A stretch of DNA of 64,000 bases from Trachythela sp. YZ-2020. Lineage: Eukaryota; Cnidaria; Anthozoa; Malacalcyonacea; Clavulariidae. This document shows positions 36,734 through 48,435 of the stretch, one piece after another. The notes beneath the pieces were generated by a model. The model was not told the DNA's origin and searched no databases. It saw only the letters and a program-made list of their open reading frames with translations. The position numbers were made by a program, and so were the translations under genes. Every line of letters begins with the position of its first letter. The stretch's first letter is position 1. The stretch lies in contig JADLSH010000164.1 in assembly GCA_016169945.1 (NCBI GenBank), positions 496,001 to 560,000 on the forward strand. Direction: 5' to 3'.

Positions 36734-37951
36734 GGGGGTACACTACAAAATTTTAAAGGAAAATCCTATTTTTGAAATTAGCCATATTATGCATCGTTAA
36801 TGATCCATTTTTCGTTTTCTGGTGTTAATTTTTCTATTTGTTTGGCGGAAAATGGGTAAATAGGGGAAAATAGCAGCTTGTTTGAAATTTTGTCCCGTAG
36901 TAACCACGATAGCAACGACATCCACCTACCCCCCCCCCCCCCACCCCTTGCTATATAGTGAATTTAAACGATTTTATTTCAAATTACACCAAGTACAAGT
37001 AGGTTATATTTAGGCGGGAGAGGCGTTATAATGGCGTGAAAGTAAATTGTGTTCACGCTATATATTTTGTATAATTACGGTTCCACTTCAAGGCTTTGAC
37101 TGATTGAGGACATCCTGTAAAGTCCGACGAAAGTCGATCTGCCATAACCTTTCAAAGAACCGAAGGGTTGAACATTGGTGTCTTTTTAAAGACGGCAACG
37201 GCGGAGGTCACAGCTGGGAACCAAACTTAGATGTTGAAATAGTACGTGTTAAACATTTTTGAAAAAATCTAGCATGGCATTTTCATGTTATATATGCCTA
37301 CCTCTCCCGGTTCGGATATGTTTGGCTCTGTGACTTCGACCCGAATTAGTCAACGTATATTTTGTGAGCATTTGAAAATATAGGGGAGCTCCATGTCCAA
37401 TTTTTCATTTGTGCTTATAATATAAGTAAATAAAAGCTTTTATTCAGTTTTCAATTTTGACCTAATTAGCAGTACGCTAAAAACGATATCTCCTAAAGCA
37501 ATGAACCAAATGAATTCAAATTTTCAGTGAAGCTTTGTATATACCTTATCTATGCTGTAAACTAGGATTTTTGAAATTGGCTAAATCTATGATGTACAAT
37601 CAATTATTTTTCTGACCGAAAAGACATAAAAATATATGCGACATCAACTCCTTCAGAAAAAAATAACTAAAACTCAATATTTTTTAAAGATCCTAGTTCA
37701 CAGCATACACGTCATATATTGGTTTCTATTTTTACCATTTTTGAAGATTTGTCATGTTTGGTTGTCTTGTAATCGTTTTTATCGAGACACCATTCTTTGA
37801 CTGCTGAGGGTAATTATATTGGTAACCATGGCAATCATAATTTTGAAAACTGTGTCATTGGTCATCATTTGATCAGAGGAATAGTTCTGGGCAAAAAAAT
37901 TATTGAAATAGCCATTTTTAAGAAAATAATAATTTGTTGTGGTGTACCACC
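36734..37951. mobile_element. piggyBac-type non-autonomous element
   Basis: A 1.2-kb segment with ends GGGGGTACACTACAAAA and GGTGGTACACCACAACAAA (complement), each bounded by TTAA (36730-36733, 37952-37955). TTAA duplication is typical of piggyBac insertion. No transposase frame is present; small open frames inside lack motifs. Confidence 0.72.
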
Positions 37952-37955
37952 TTAA

Positions 37956-38377
37956 AGTGACATGATGGTCGTCGACTGTTTTTGCAGGAAGCTGGCCGAG
38001 TTTATTATAGCAGTGATTGATATGTGATTGTATAGTTAACAGCTGAGGTAAACAAATGAATATTATATTGCAACTTTTGATCAAAAATACGGGACCACAA
38101 GCAAAAGTGCATTGTATCTGTAGCCAAAGATGTCCCTATAAATTATATTCAATATGTTTCATTGTTCTATGAAAATCAAGGTGACTTTCGTAATACTCTG
38201 AGCCTTTTTTGTTTGTTTACTTTTGAAATTGGTAGAATATTCGCAATTAAGAGCCACTACGGCTCAGCCTATCACGCCATAGAATCGCGCTCTTATTTAC
38301 CTATGTAGCGTTTTCTAATTATAAAACGAGTTTGCAATCCTCTAATTTTCATTATTCAATCTCGATAATTCAGTATC
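37956..38377. other. Upstream region of the PI-PLC gene
   Basis: No element boundary is seen. This is the likely promoter and 5' leader of the gene at 38378; I cannot point to a convincing TATA box or start site. Confidence 0.4.
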
Positions 38378-39532
38378 ATGATGTACGCTTTTGATATTTT
38401 CTTCGTTGTTCTAGGGACTACCGTCGTGAAATTCACGACTGCTATCAACTGCAATGGTCTCCCAGAACTTTGTGAACTTTGTGACCAAACCACTTTCCCA
38501 GGTAGTCATAATTCCGGATCTGGATTTGATGGGATCCTTAAATACTGGAGCGGTGTACATGCCGCGTCTTGTTTTTTCCGCAGTCAGGACAAAAGCTTTT
38601 CAGGGCAGTTGGAATTTGGTATTAGGTATTTTGACGTGGACACTTGCTACGGACAAAATCAAGCATTGAATTGTCACTGCAGTGGTGATGGAAGTTGTGC
38701 GTACACTGGCTCTATCGAAAAAGGTCTTTTGCAAATTGACATGTGGATGAAGTCGCATCCCTATGAGGTAATCGTTATCCATTTCAACAACAATGCACAG
38801 GATGATTATCGGTATAAAATTGCAAAAAGTCTTGAGAATGTGCTTTTAAAACTATGGAAACCGAACAGTTCCAGTAAATTTGCAATGAATACCCATTACA
38901 AAACTCACAATTGGAAATGGCCAACGCTTGGAGAGGCAATAAGACTCAACCAACGGATATTCATTTTCATGGATAACAATTTAAGTCAACATTTACCTTG
39001 GCGCTATGACTGGCTTGTCACAAGTAATGGAGTTATTGCATCCACCTGGGATAGCAATCCAGTAAGCTCAAGTTGTTCAAGCATTACTGCAAATGCGAAG
39101 AAGAAATGTCGCCGATACACTGATTTCACTGACTTGTCTGCATTCGGAAGCTATGGTTTGTGTACTTGGGACATGGCAACAATCTGTTCCAAATGGTTAG
39201 GTGAAGCTGAAAGAGAATGCTATAAGCTGAGGGAACCATTGGGGAAGACAGTAAACTTCTTACTGGTGGATTGGATTGGTTACTACCATGGCCACGAATC
39301 TGTGATCAACAAAGCTAAATTCATGAATCAGAAAAATGTTATGAAGTACTTGGGCAAAAGCATTTTCTTTCCGGAACTCGCAGGGTGCTCATATCATTCT
39401 GGCTGGACAGGAAAGTACTGTTATAAGTATTGTTCCGAGTATGGATGGTGTTGGGTAAATCAGTATTGCGGGGATAATGCTGACGTCTGCAAGCAAAAAG
39501 ATTATCCATGTTACTCAAGCTGTGAATATTAA
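38378..39532 (+). CDS. Secreted PI-PLC X-domain protein
   Basis: A 384-residue single-exon protein. Residues 1-22 are a signal-peptide-like stretch ([18 protein letters not shown]). The phosphatidylinositol-specific phospholipase C X domain follows: [12 protein letters not shown] with the catalytic His at about 44, [15 protein letters not shown], then [24 protein letters not shown] and [11 protein letters not shown]. Family members cleave phosphoinositides or act on similar substrates, often outside the cell. The last about 45 residues form a Cys-rich module ([18 protein letters not shown]) not typical of PLC-X proteins; the protein may be tethered or bind a partner. The lack of introns differs from the other host genes here. 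A poly(A) signal lies about 50 nt downstream. Confidence 0.88.
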   Translation: MMYAFDIFFVVLGTTVVKFTTAINCNGLPELCELCDQTTFPGSHNSGSGFDGILKYWSGVHAASCFFRSQDKSFSGQLEFGIRYFDVDTCYGQNQALNCHCSGDGSCAYTGSIEKGLLQIDMWMKSHPYEVIVIHFNNNAQDDYRYKIAKSLENVLLKLWKPNSSSKFAMNTHYKTHNWKWPTLGEAIRLNQRIFIFMDNNLSQHLPWRYDWLVTSNGVIASTWDSNPVSSSCSSITANAKKKCRRYTDFTDLSAFGSYGLCTWDMATICSKWLGEAERECYKLREPLGKTVNFLLVDWIGYYHGHESVINKAKFMNQKNVMKYLGKSIFFPELAGCSYHSGWTGKYCYKYCSEYGWCWVNQYCGDNADVCKQKDYPCYSSCEY

Positions 39533-39582
39533 AACTTACTGTCTTGCGAAATTCTTCCTACATGCTGCCTTTGTTCAGCTGT

Positions 39583-39594
39583 CAATAAATAAAT
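39583..39594 (+). promoter_or_regulatory. Poly(A) signal of the PI-PLC gene
   Basis: AATAAATAAATAAA-like sequence about 50 nt after the stop, in the normal position for a cleavage signal. Confidence 0.7.
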
Positions 39595-39599
39595 AAAAA

Positions 39600-40456
39600 A
39601 CATTACCATATAATTATGTGTTGTAGAGGTCTTATTCATTATTGCGCCCGGAAGTATTGGCATATACTATAACAACGGCATACAGCCCCGTCTTTCAATA
39701 TATCAATATACATGTATATGTCACTTTTAGTGACCGTTAACAACGAACTAAGACCTTTTTTATCATTTTAATCAATGATATATAGTTTACTGCCATTGAC
39801 ATATTTTAAAATATTCTATACACTGCTATTAACCTACTAGGAAAATGCCTTTCAATCGAACTGAATTTATCTCGTAGGGTCTCTGGATTCCTACTCACTT
39901 CCTGACGAAGGGACTTTGCATGAAAAGTCATAAAGATTCAAATGCTTAAATTTTTAAGGTTGGCGACAACCATGCTTAACCTAACGGTATGTATATCAAC
40001 TCCATGGCATACAACGACACCCAAGCTTTAATGTTTTTCTCTTTTTAGTATCAGTGGGAGATAGTCAATCATTAAGTCAATTCAAATCCTAGCTATTGTA
40101 GTCAACTTAGTTACTGCTCAGGAAATCAAGCAAGGTATTTGTAATGTAATATATACTGCAGTTTATATTACATTGACGACGATGTAAATCCACCAACAGG
40201 GATGTGTACCGTTACCAGCATTCAGTAGCGGGGTAGTCCCTCGCTTCATATATTTGGAAAGGGAAGTGAAGATTGATAGATTGGTGAATATTTATAGCCT
40301 TTCAAACAACTTTCTTCCTAAAGGCTTATAGGGCAGAGGCAGAGCCCCGACCTTCTCTCTATTTAGGGAAAATTGTGGGTCCATATCATGAATACATATC
40401 AAAGAGCATAAACGGCTTTCTCAACTGAACAAGTGAAATGTCCATGAACACCCTTC
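39600..40456. other. Intergenic, no gene seen
   Basis: No supported coding region. The last 8 bases (cacccttc) are the target duplication of the following hAT element. Confidence 0.5.
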
Positions 40457-41289
40457 CAGTGGCGTGCTGGCAGGGGGGGCCGGGGGGCCATGGCCCCCCC
40501 AGCGAAGATTTTTTAGGGGGCGCCAAAACATAAATGGGGCGCCGAAATTGCACAAAATCACACAAAAGCGCTAGTTCGAATTGGAATTTTGTCAGATCCG
40601 ATGAGCCAACGAGAGAAAAATAGTTTGAGATTGTTAATGATTGATACATTGTCGTTTATCTGATAAAACCTATCCGATAAATATTAGTGATTTCCGATAT
40701 GCCAGGTTTTCTTGGCAATGTTGGCTATCGCAATATCGCATTACTTACTACCGCACTGCGGCAAGCACTGTTCAAAGTGCTAGTACGCGCGCTTGATTTG
40801 AGTTCTGTTATCCGGAATACGACTTATACGAGGATTAAAAATTCACCAGCCTACCTACAACAAGGCATTACTGTCCAGTCTGTAATATCTCAAAGGATGT
40901 AAATTGTTAATTGTGAAATGTGAAGTGATTTGGCTTACGATCACTGGTAAGTTCGCCGTCTACTTCATGAATGTTCGCCGTCTACTTTTCTTTGTTTATT
41001 TAAAGAAAAAAATTAAGTCCTTCTATGAATTATATATTTATTCAAACTCATGAATGTGTTGTTTTTTGCCCATTTTTATTTTATAATCCTCAGAATTCCG
41101 TCAAATCGCCTTCCAAAACGCAAGAAATGGCATTTCAGGGACTCTAAATTTCAAAAATTTTCCGGGGGGCATGCCCCCAGACCCCCCTAAAGGTCTCGCG
41201 TCTACGACGCTCAATCATATCACAAATTACAAGAGGGCGCCAAATTTGCACCTGGCCTCCCCTGGCGAACACAAGCCAGCACGCCACTG
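40457..41289. mobile_element. Non-autonomous hAT element, family 1, long copy
   Basis: An 833-bp copy of the family at 32419-32942, with the same CAGTGGCGTGCTGGC ends and a perfect 8-bp duplication (cacccttc at 40449-40456 and 41290-41297). It keeps about 300 bp in the middle that the short copy lost. No transposase. It ends 15 bp from the LicD stop codon. Confidence 0.9.
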
Positions 41290-41304
41290 CACCCTTCAAC
41301 AACC

Positions 41305-42080
41305 CTATCTTAAAGGTTGTGCTGGGTCATAATGTTTCGTCTGAAGTTTAAACTTGACACAATTAACATATTGTTGAGTGACGTGATCATAATTATGTGT
41401 TGCCCCTTCATCAAACCAATTTTTGCCATACGTTCTGCACAGATATTCATCAGCATTAGCTGGACAGTTGAGCTGAATATCTCCAAACATTCTCTTTTCC
41501 ATTTGATCTAAATCCTTGTTATGGTAAAACTCGTCAGGCCATAAACTTCTCCCTGATCCCGCAGCGATAAAAGAAACCTTTGCCTTTCTTTTCATAATAA
41601 ATATATCACAAAACGGATATCGATGTTGCTGATATTTACTTTGTAAACTTTCGGATTCGGTTCTATGGTACACGCGATAACCAAATGTCGGCACTTCAAT
41701 GATTTCACAGTCATTTTCCAACAACATAAGTTTGAGAGAACCTTTTATCTTAGCTTCGTCTTTTTTGGATACACAAATATCCAGGTCATCATCCCAAGGT
41801 ATTAAGCCTCGATGTCGAACACAGCCAAGTAAAGTTCCACCACTCGTCCAATAAACAATCTCTAACGCATCCAAGCATTTTTGGAGAATGCGCGCAAGCA
41901 AATACAATCGTTTTACAACCGTTTCATTGGTATAGACTAGTTCATTTGTTTTCGACCATTTTGTTTCTTCACCACAATTCTCTGACGTTTCGTCGTGTAA
42001 CCAACATGGTATCAATTCATCATCATCGACATCGTCTCCCCGCAGTGCAATGTCATTTGGTTTTTCCATGTCCAAAATAC
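41305..42080 (-). CDS. LicD-family protein, last exon
   Basis: The exon starts at 42080 after a good acceptor (TTTGTACGCAG on the minus strand) and encodes about 258 residues to the stop at 41305. The core is the LicD/fukutin-type nucleotidyltransferase fold: YWTSGGTLLGCVRHRGLIPWDDDLDI, then RYPFCDIFIM. Relatives transfer phosphocholine or ribitol-phosphate groups to glycans, usually in the secretory pathway. Upstream exons (signal or membrane anchor) were not found within the window. The stop lies 7 bp before the target duplication of a hAT element, so any 3' UTR must pass through that element. The acceptor splits a Gly codon (phase 1). Confidence 0.8.
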
Positions 42081-42576
42081 CTGCGTACAAATGGAGAAAA
42101 AGTTACCATGCAGAACCTTTAGCCGTGGGGCTTAGCATCGGCCACAGTCTAAAATACAAAACTTTTGATGAAGTACAGGTAAGCCATTCAATCTAAAGGA
42201 GAACAAATACTTGGCGTTGTTTCGACCGACTGCCAACTTAAGCGCGCTTTACACTACGTGTATCTTCCTACTTTGTGCCATTTTGCTTGAAACATTGAAA
42301 AGTGTTTTTCTCCTTTAGATTCAATGGCTGTACTTCACGGAAAGGTTTATATATTACCAGAACCTTATATGCAGTAAAAACGGACAAAGAAAACAACAAT
42401 CAGGGACATACAAATCAAGGGTCTTCAGAGACGTAGCCAAGTTGTCATGGAGCTTATTCGTACCCAATCCCTACCTGGTTCCCATCATGCATCTTTTTTA
42501 CACATCAGTTCACTGAGCTATATAATTATGTAGTTATATTTTTAACGTGTGGTGCCAGGGTAGGTAGCATCTATTC
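42081..42576. other. Intron or upstream flank of the LicD exon
   Basis: It contains the polypyrimidine-like tract before the acceptor at 42080. No further exon was identified on the minus strand. Confidence 0.45.
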
Positions 42577-42742
42577 AGTAAGCTTCGGTCTTTAGGGTCA
42601 ATCTATGATGAAAAACACAACAAGAACTTCGACGTTTCGAGCGAAGGCCCTTCGTCTGGATCTTAGTAGGGCCATCGCTCGAAACGTCGAAGTTCTTGTT
42701 ATATTTTTCAGGTAGATTGATCCTAAAGACCCGAAGCTTACT
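42577..42742. repeat. 166-bp foldback element
   Basis: The two arms are near-perfect complements around a short loop (for example 'aacttcgacgtttcgagcga' and its complement). It has the look of a small hairpin MITE. The ends are AGTAAGCTTCGG and complement. Confidence 0.8.
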
Positions 42743-42805
42743 ATATATGTAGTTATAATATGTAATTTAATAAAGCTATGACGACTGGGTACGAGTCAGG
42801 TCATG

Positions 42806-43905
42806 GACGACATGATCGCGAGACTTGTCCTTGTAGACAGATATGAACTATTTCTCTGATTGGCTGATAAATTTAGCTGTCTCGCGTCCGGCTAGCTACT
42901 ATGCCTATGGTGTTGAATATATCAATGATATCAAATATCCCGAACAGAATAAAAATTGCATATATTAACTATTATTTATTAACGAAATGTTTTGTAAATT
43001 TCAGAAAATAAATTTTATTAATATATTAATGTTTGAAAGTTAAGAAATAGATACAGGCCTGTGATTTTGTGTCGCATGTCAATGAGTATCAAAACGTCAT
43101 CCCAAGAACGAAGAGTTATCAATCTGAAGACTGAAATGTTAAAGCTATTTCGCGCTCATGCAAATTTTGGAAGCTTTTGAACGCGTGGTTTAACACTTCT
43201 TTCCAAGTTTATACCTCAACATACGCTGTAAACTATTCTCTCTTGTATTCGATAAAATCTCGACGATTTTTCTACAGAGTGACGACTATATGTCTGGCAG
43301 TCCGCTATTTAAAAAGCTAATGGTTTATGTCGCTGATATAAATGTATATTTTGCGAATATTTTCAGCGAGGTCGGTAGTAGCTCAGTGGTAACGGCGTGC
43401 GCCTACGGCTACGAATTCAAACTTCGTTGATTCGAATCCCGGCATGGCTTTTCCGTCCTCTTCATATTTTGTGAAAAATTCTTCAAACTTTTTCTTCTGA
43501 TTAATACTGACTTTCTAGGGTTAAGCTTTGAGGTTAGGGTTAGGTTGGGGTTGGGGTTGATTTATTTTTTTTTAAATCTAAAATCTAAATTTCGTTTTTT
43601 CTATTGAGTATTGTGAAGCATATACAATCGCTGGTGCTATTAAACATCGTCATTTGAAACACATTAACGAAAGAAAAATATTTCAACCCGTTTCAAGAAT
43701 CCACATTTATTATCATTGTTTACCGCAAAAAATATTATCAAAGTCGTATTTATACAATAAAAACATAAAAAAAAACATAACAACGCGCCATATTGAGTTT
43801 CAGAAGAACACGTGCGATCTATCGCCACGCGTTCCACGCGAGACAGCTAAATTTATCAGCCAAATAGATCATATCTGTCTACAAGGACATGTATCGCGAG
43901 AAACC
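42806..43905. repeat. 1.1-kb unit with about 70-bp inverted ends
   Basis: The segment 'ccttgtagacagatatga' followed by 'ctgataaatttagctgtctcgcg' occurs at about 42828-42890 and, inverted, at about 43838-43900. It probably marks a decayed DNA transposon; a tRNA-like sequence lies inside it. No target duplication was settled. Confidence 0.55.
43377..43452 (+). repeat. tRNA-like A/B-box sequence
   Basis: It contains an A box (TAGCTCAGTGGT) and B box (GATTCGAATCC) at tRNA spacing. The T stem and acceptor stem do not pair, so it is more likely a tRNA-derived SINE head or tRNA pseudogene than a functional tRNA. Confidence 0.5.
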
Positions 43906-44285
43906 CTGGTAGGTAGAAGGTGTGCATCTTACTAAACCTTAGTTCTTATATTACTAGACCTTAGAGCATGTCTGTAGAGCTGAAAACACTACCATAAAAA
44001 GAAAGTACTGTTTGCTAAAGCAAGTAAGGCATATTATCGAGATCCCTGGATCAAGATATCTAAACTACTTGCCACGTGGTGTCACAATCGAGGAAAGAGT
44101 TCACCGAGCTGGTGTGGCAACACATTAGCCAGCCTCTGTGATTACAAAGATAGTTGTTGGAGGAACATACAAGACAGGAGGAAGTTCAATCATTTTTAAC
44201 ATGTATGCCTATAATTGTAGTAATGAAATATGCATTTGTAGAATTATACGGCGGTTGACTATTGTGTAAAACTGCCTGAAAAATA
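43906..44285. other. No gene seen
   Basis: No coding signal or element boundary is supported here. Confidence 0.45.
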
Positions 44286-44756
44286 GGTAGAAGGTTTAGG
44301 TGGATGGAAATTTCGAGTGAAATAATATATACAATATTTTTTTAGACCTGAACGGGAACGGCAGCGAAAAATGCAACTCTAAGTCCTCCGACAGGAATCG
44401 AATCTGCGACCCTGCGAATCCGGTGCAGCGCTCTGACCACTTAGCTACAGGGTCCAGTTGCAAAGCGTTAACCGCAAGTTCATGTATATATATATATATG
44501 TGGGTACTGCGGGTTGTGATAAGGTAAACTACAAGATGTTTTTTTCCCTGCATCTCACTCGATTGAAATTAAGGTAGATGGTTTAGGTGGATGGAAATTT
44601 CGAGTGAAATAATAATTATATACAATATTTTTTTAGACCTGAACGGGAACGGCTGCGACTGAAAATGCAACTCTAAGTCCTCCGACAGGAATCGAATCTG
44701 CGATTCCGGTACAGCGAAATTTCCATCGAAATTTCCATCCACCTAAACCATCTACC
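44286..44756. repeat. Two copies of a tRNA-derived repeat
   Basis: Copy 1 (from 44286) and copy 2 (from about 44573) share 'tttaggtggatggaaatttc' and 'agacctgaacgggaacgg'. On the minus strand, copy 1 contains A and B boxes (TAGCTAAGTGG and AGATTCGATTCC, about 44390-44460). Copy 2 is shortened and its ends are inverted (ctaccttaa against ttaaggtag). This is probably a SINE family. Confidence 0.65.
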
Positions 44757-44760
44757 TTAA

Positions 44761-45253
44761 AGGACTTATGCAGCGAAAATTCGGTTCGAGTGAAACTCTC
44801 TTATTAAAGAGAACTTTTGAAGTTATGAAAATTGACGTTTGGAGCTTTTCCATATCCCACTTCGTTCTTGAGATATTAAGATGTGTTTGATATGTAAATA
44901 ACATCACTGTGACATCACACTGCATAATGAATTGTTGGAAAATCACGACTGATATCTTTGAAATAATTGAATTAAATCACTTGAAACTCTGCATGTGTGG
45001 TGTCCTGCGATAGGCAGAAACAAATGACAGTTTAAAGGCGATTGGTTAAATAATCTCAGAGGTATTCGTGATTTTCCAACAATTCATTATGCAGTGTGAT
45101 GTCACAGTGATGTTATTTACATATCAAACACGTCTTAATATCTCAAGAACGAAGTGGGATATGGAAAAGGTCCAAACGTCAATCTTCATAACTTCAAAAG
45201 TTCTCTTTAATAAGAGAGTTTCACTCGAACCGAATTTTCGCTGCATAAGCCCT
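44761..45253. mobile_element. piggyBac-type palindromic MITE with TTAA duplication
   Basis: A 493-bp element whose arms (about 200 bp) are almost exact complements, flanked by TTAA on both sides (44757-44760, 45254-45257). The uninterrupted target, 'ctaccttaatttcaatcg', is present as its complement in the neighbouring repeat near 44560-44575, which shows the insertion and the TTAA duplication directly. The two 60-70 codon frames in the arms are mirror images and not genes. Confidence 0.85.
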
Positions 45254-45257
45254 TTAA

Positions 45258-45678
45258 TTTCAATCGAGTGAGATGCAGAAAAAAACATCTTGTAGTTTAC
45301 CTACGTTGATCCAGTGACGGGTGTGCATACTCAGAATATCGAGTCGTACTGGAATAGGTAATAATAAATGAGCTTTGCCCAATATCCCGCACGTACTCCT
45401 AACAGCTGACATATTTCGTCGCGATTTTCTGCCTTTTTGCTTGTTTATTTTACTCCAAAGGCGTCTAAAACTAAGCAGTATTCTCCTCTATTTGTTATTT
45501 TATCCATCTGAAGCCGATCGGCGAAAGAAAACGGGAAAATATTGCCATTTAAGTGTAAAAACCATGTTTCTGTAGTACAATTCTAAACATCTTCACTCCT
45601 CTTTCCTTACTGCCAACATGGCGGCCAAACATGCGCGGCATGACATGCGCAAGGACAAAAACTTCAAAGGTTCCGACC
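45258..45678. other. Repeat flank and LINE B upstream region
   Basis: The first 40 bp continue the tRNA-derived repeat. The remainder has no gene; the LINE B 5' UTR probably begins within it, close to 'ccaacatggcggccaaacatg'. Confidence 0.45.
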
Positions 45679-45730
45679 CGAGTGAGCTTACCGAGTGAGC
45701 TTACCGAGTGAGCTTACCGAGTGAGCTTAC
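45679..45730 (+). repeat. 13-bp tandem repeat in LINE B 5' UTR
   Basis: Four exact copies of cgagtgagcttac. It sits about 30 bp upstream of the LINE B ORF and could be promoter monomers. Confidence 0.8.
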
Positions 45731-45762
45731 TTCGACTGTAGTCAGTAGCGTAGCTACTCCGA

Positions 45763-48223
45763 ATGGCGGTTGGTAGCTATAGCTGCTTACGGCATTTGGT
45801 ATATTTTATCCTTATCCACATTATATCCAAACCAAATAACAACATGGCAAATGAAGGAATTTACTCAGCTGACTTGGTAGTGGGCTACGAAACAAGCGTT
45901 CCTAAAATATTACACCAAAATATTGTAACTAGATCAAACAAAGATACGGTCGGGGAAATCTGTAATTCGACACGAATAAGGATCCTAGTGAAGATTACAA
46001 AGATGGCTCTGATTGCGAATGTGATATTACTATCAGGAGATATATCAACTAATCCTGGCCCGGTATCGACCGCAAGTAACAACATCCGAACGAATTTATC
46101 CGAAGACACTTATATTTTCGCAAAGCCCCAAACACGTGGAATATCTATCGCTCACTTAAATGTCCGAGGCATTCGGTCGGCTCTCGACCACCTAAGAATC
46201 TTTTTATCTACCCGTACAATGGATGTTTTAACTGTGAGTGAAACCTGGCTTTCTGATCAAGTACTAGACGGCGAACTTGAAATTGATGGCTACACCCTGA
46301 CCAGAAACGACAGACAACACGGTAATGGCGGTGGAGTTGCAGCCTACATTAACAATAAATTCGCATATAGGAGAAGACCCGACCTGGAAAATAACAACGT
46401 CGAAGTGCTTTGGTTTGAATTGGTAATCCCATACTCAAAACCTCTACTTCTAGCTTCAATCTATCGACCACCAACTGCAGATGAATCTTTTTTCACTAAT
46501 CTAGCATCTCAATTGTCAATGATTGATCGCAGGACTGAGAGTTTATTATTGGGTGATTTGAATTGCGACTTTTACAGTAAATTGCCCCATACAAGAAAGC
46601 TCAAATCATTACTGGTAAATTACCAAATGTTACAGTTGATTACCAAACCAACACGAATAACCGAAACATCTGAAAGCCTACTCGATGTTATTATATCTTC
46701 GAATCCTGAGAAAATCGGTGAAACGGGTGTATTACATATGAGCGTCAGCGATCATTCTCTTGTTTACGTTGTTAGGCAAGCTAAAGGGCCTAAATTACCA
46801 TCACGAACAATAACCTACAGGAATTTTAAACGATTTTCCGAACCGGAGTTCATTGAAGATATAAACTCCGCGCCATTACACGTCGTAGAAGCCTTCGATG
46901 ACCCTAACCTGGCCTGGTCATTTTGGAAAAGTATTATTGTAGACATATGTGATTCTCACGCACCCTTAATAACGAGGAAAGTGCAAGGTCAACAGAGTCC
47001 CTGGTTGACAGACGAAATAACAACTCTCATGAGACAGCGTGACTACCTGCATGGGAAAGCAATTAATACTAAATTACCGCATGACTGGCAAGCATATAAA
47101 CTAGCACGAAATAAGGTAAACGGAGATATTAAGAAATCCAAGGGAAATTATTATAAGGATAAACTAATTGAAAATCGGAACAACCCAGCAGGCATGTGGA
47201 AAACACTAAAAAAGATCCTTCCTAAATCATCCAAAGGCCCGCCAAATTCGATTGAAGATGAAGTAACGAAGAAAACAATCACAGCACCTACACTGATAGC
47301 GGAATATTTCAACAAATTCTTTGCAACAATAGGATCCACAATTAACAGAGCGATAATCAACATCACAAGAACAGCCAATCTTGATGACCCACCGCCATCA
47401 TTTGAATTCAAACCCATTGAAATTGAAACAATATACAAACAATTGAAGAGTTTGAATGCAAGGAAAGCCATGGGTCTTGATTATATTCATAGTAAACTAA
47501 TCAAAGTTGCAACGGACAAGTTGGCCCCTTCATTAACTTCAATATTCAATTTATCCATCACAAAAGGCATATTCCCAGATGAGTGGAAAATAGCCAAGGT
47601 TACGCCGGTGTATAAAGCGGGTGCAAGGCATGCCGTCGGAAATTATCGACCTATTTCTATATTGCCAGTGGTAGCGAAGATATTTGAAAGGGAAATTCAT
47701 AAACAACTTTACGAACACTTAGTACAAAACAACTTACTGAACCCAAACCAGCAAGGATTCCGCCCGAAAAGATCTACACACACTGCATTGATAAAGGTGA
47801 CAGACCACTGGCTTACTAATATGGACAAAGGATTAGTAACGGGAGTGGTTTTTCTGGATCTAATGAAGGCTTTCGATACGGTAAGGCATTCATTACTTCT
47901 TGAAAAACTTCGATCCCTTGGTGTGAATGGTGTGGGTCTTGATTGGTTTATTTCATATCTAAACGACCGCAAACAACGAGTATTTTACAACGGAGAGCTG
48001 TCAACAACTCAAACAGTTATCACTGGTGTTCCCCAGGGGTCAGCTCTTGGACCTTTACTCTTTCTGGTCTACGTGAACGAATTGCCTAACTGTATAACCC
48101 AAAGTTCAATAAGTATGTTTGCTGACGACACGGCAATCTACTGTAGCGGAAAGAATACTGCAGAGATTGAACAAAAACTGAACTTTGATCTGGAAGAAAT
48201 TTCTCACTGGATCACTACTAATG
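45763..48223 (+). CDS. LINE B ORF, part 1: endonuclease and RT
   Basis: The N-terminal region ends in a 2A-like motif SGDISTNPGP (residues 91-100; 46033-46062). The APE-type endonuclease follows (SIAHLNVRGIRS, VLTVSETWL, LASIYRPPTADESF, LLGDLNCDF, LDVIISS, VSDHSLVYV), then the RT domain with NYRPISILPVVAKIFE, LDLMKAFDTVRHSLL, GVPQGSALGPLLFLVYVNELP and FADDTAIYCS. Endonuclease nicks the target and RT copies the RNA there. The start may be Met 45763 or the internal Met at about 45844. The frame is unbroken up to the Gypsy LTR. Confidence 0.9.
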
Positions 48224-48433
48224 TGTAACGTGTATACAATATGTAATGTGAAACCGATGTGGTTTCCGGACAGTGGATGATCTAGACAATGACTTGAGCC
48301 GATGACGAGGGAGTGAACGCGCACCTCAGAGCGAGAGGGTCGCACATGAAAGGCTATAGCCTCTGTAATATAACTGGGAAATAAAGAGTTTAAAACCGAG
48401 TTCGTGAAGTCTATTGAGTATCGGCACGCTACA
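48224..48433 (+). repeat. Gypsy 5' LTR
   Basis: 210 bp, TGTAACG to GCTACA, identical to 53344-53553. Confidence 0.95.
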
Positions 48434-48435
48434 AT

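Noticed and set aside
37779..38084. 101-codon minus-strand frame
   Set aside because: It runs across the right end of the piggyBac-type element and into flanking DNA, with no protein features.
43377..43452. Functional tRNA gene
   Set aside because: A and B boxes are present but the acceptor and T stems do not pair; it is recorded as a tRNA-derived repeat.
43520..43565. Telomere-like ggttaggg repeats
   Set aside because: Only a few degenerate units are present, inside repeats; not an array.
44752..45271. Two similar 64-67-codon frames on opposite strands
   Set aside because: They are the two arms of one palindromic MITE, so the same sequence is read twice.
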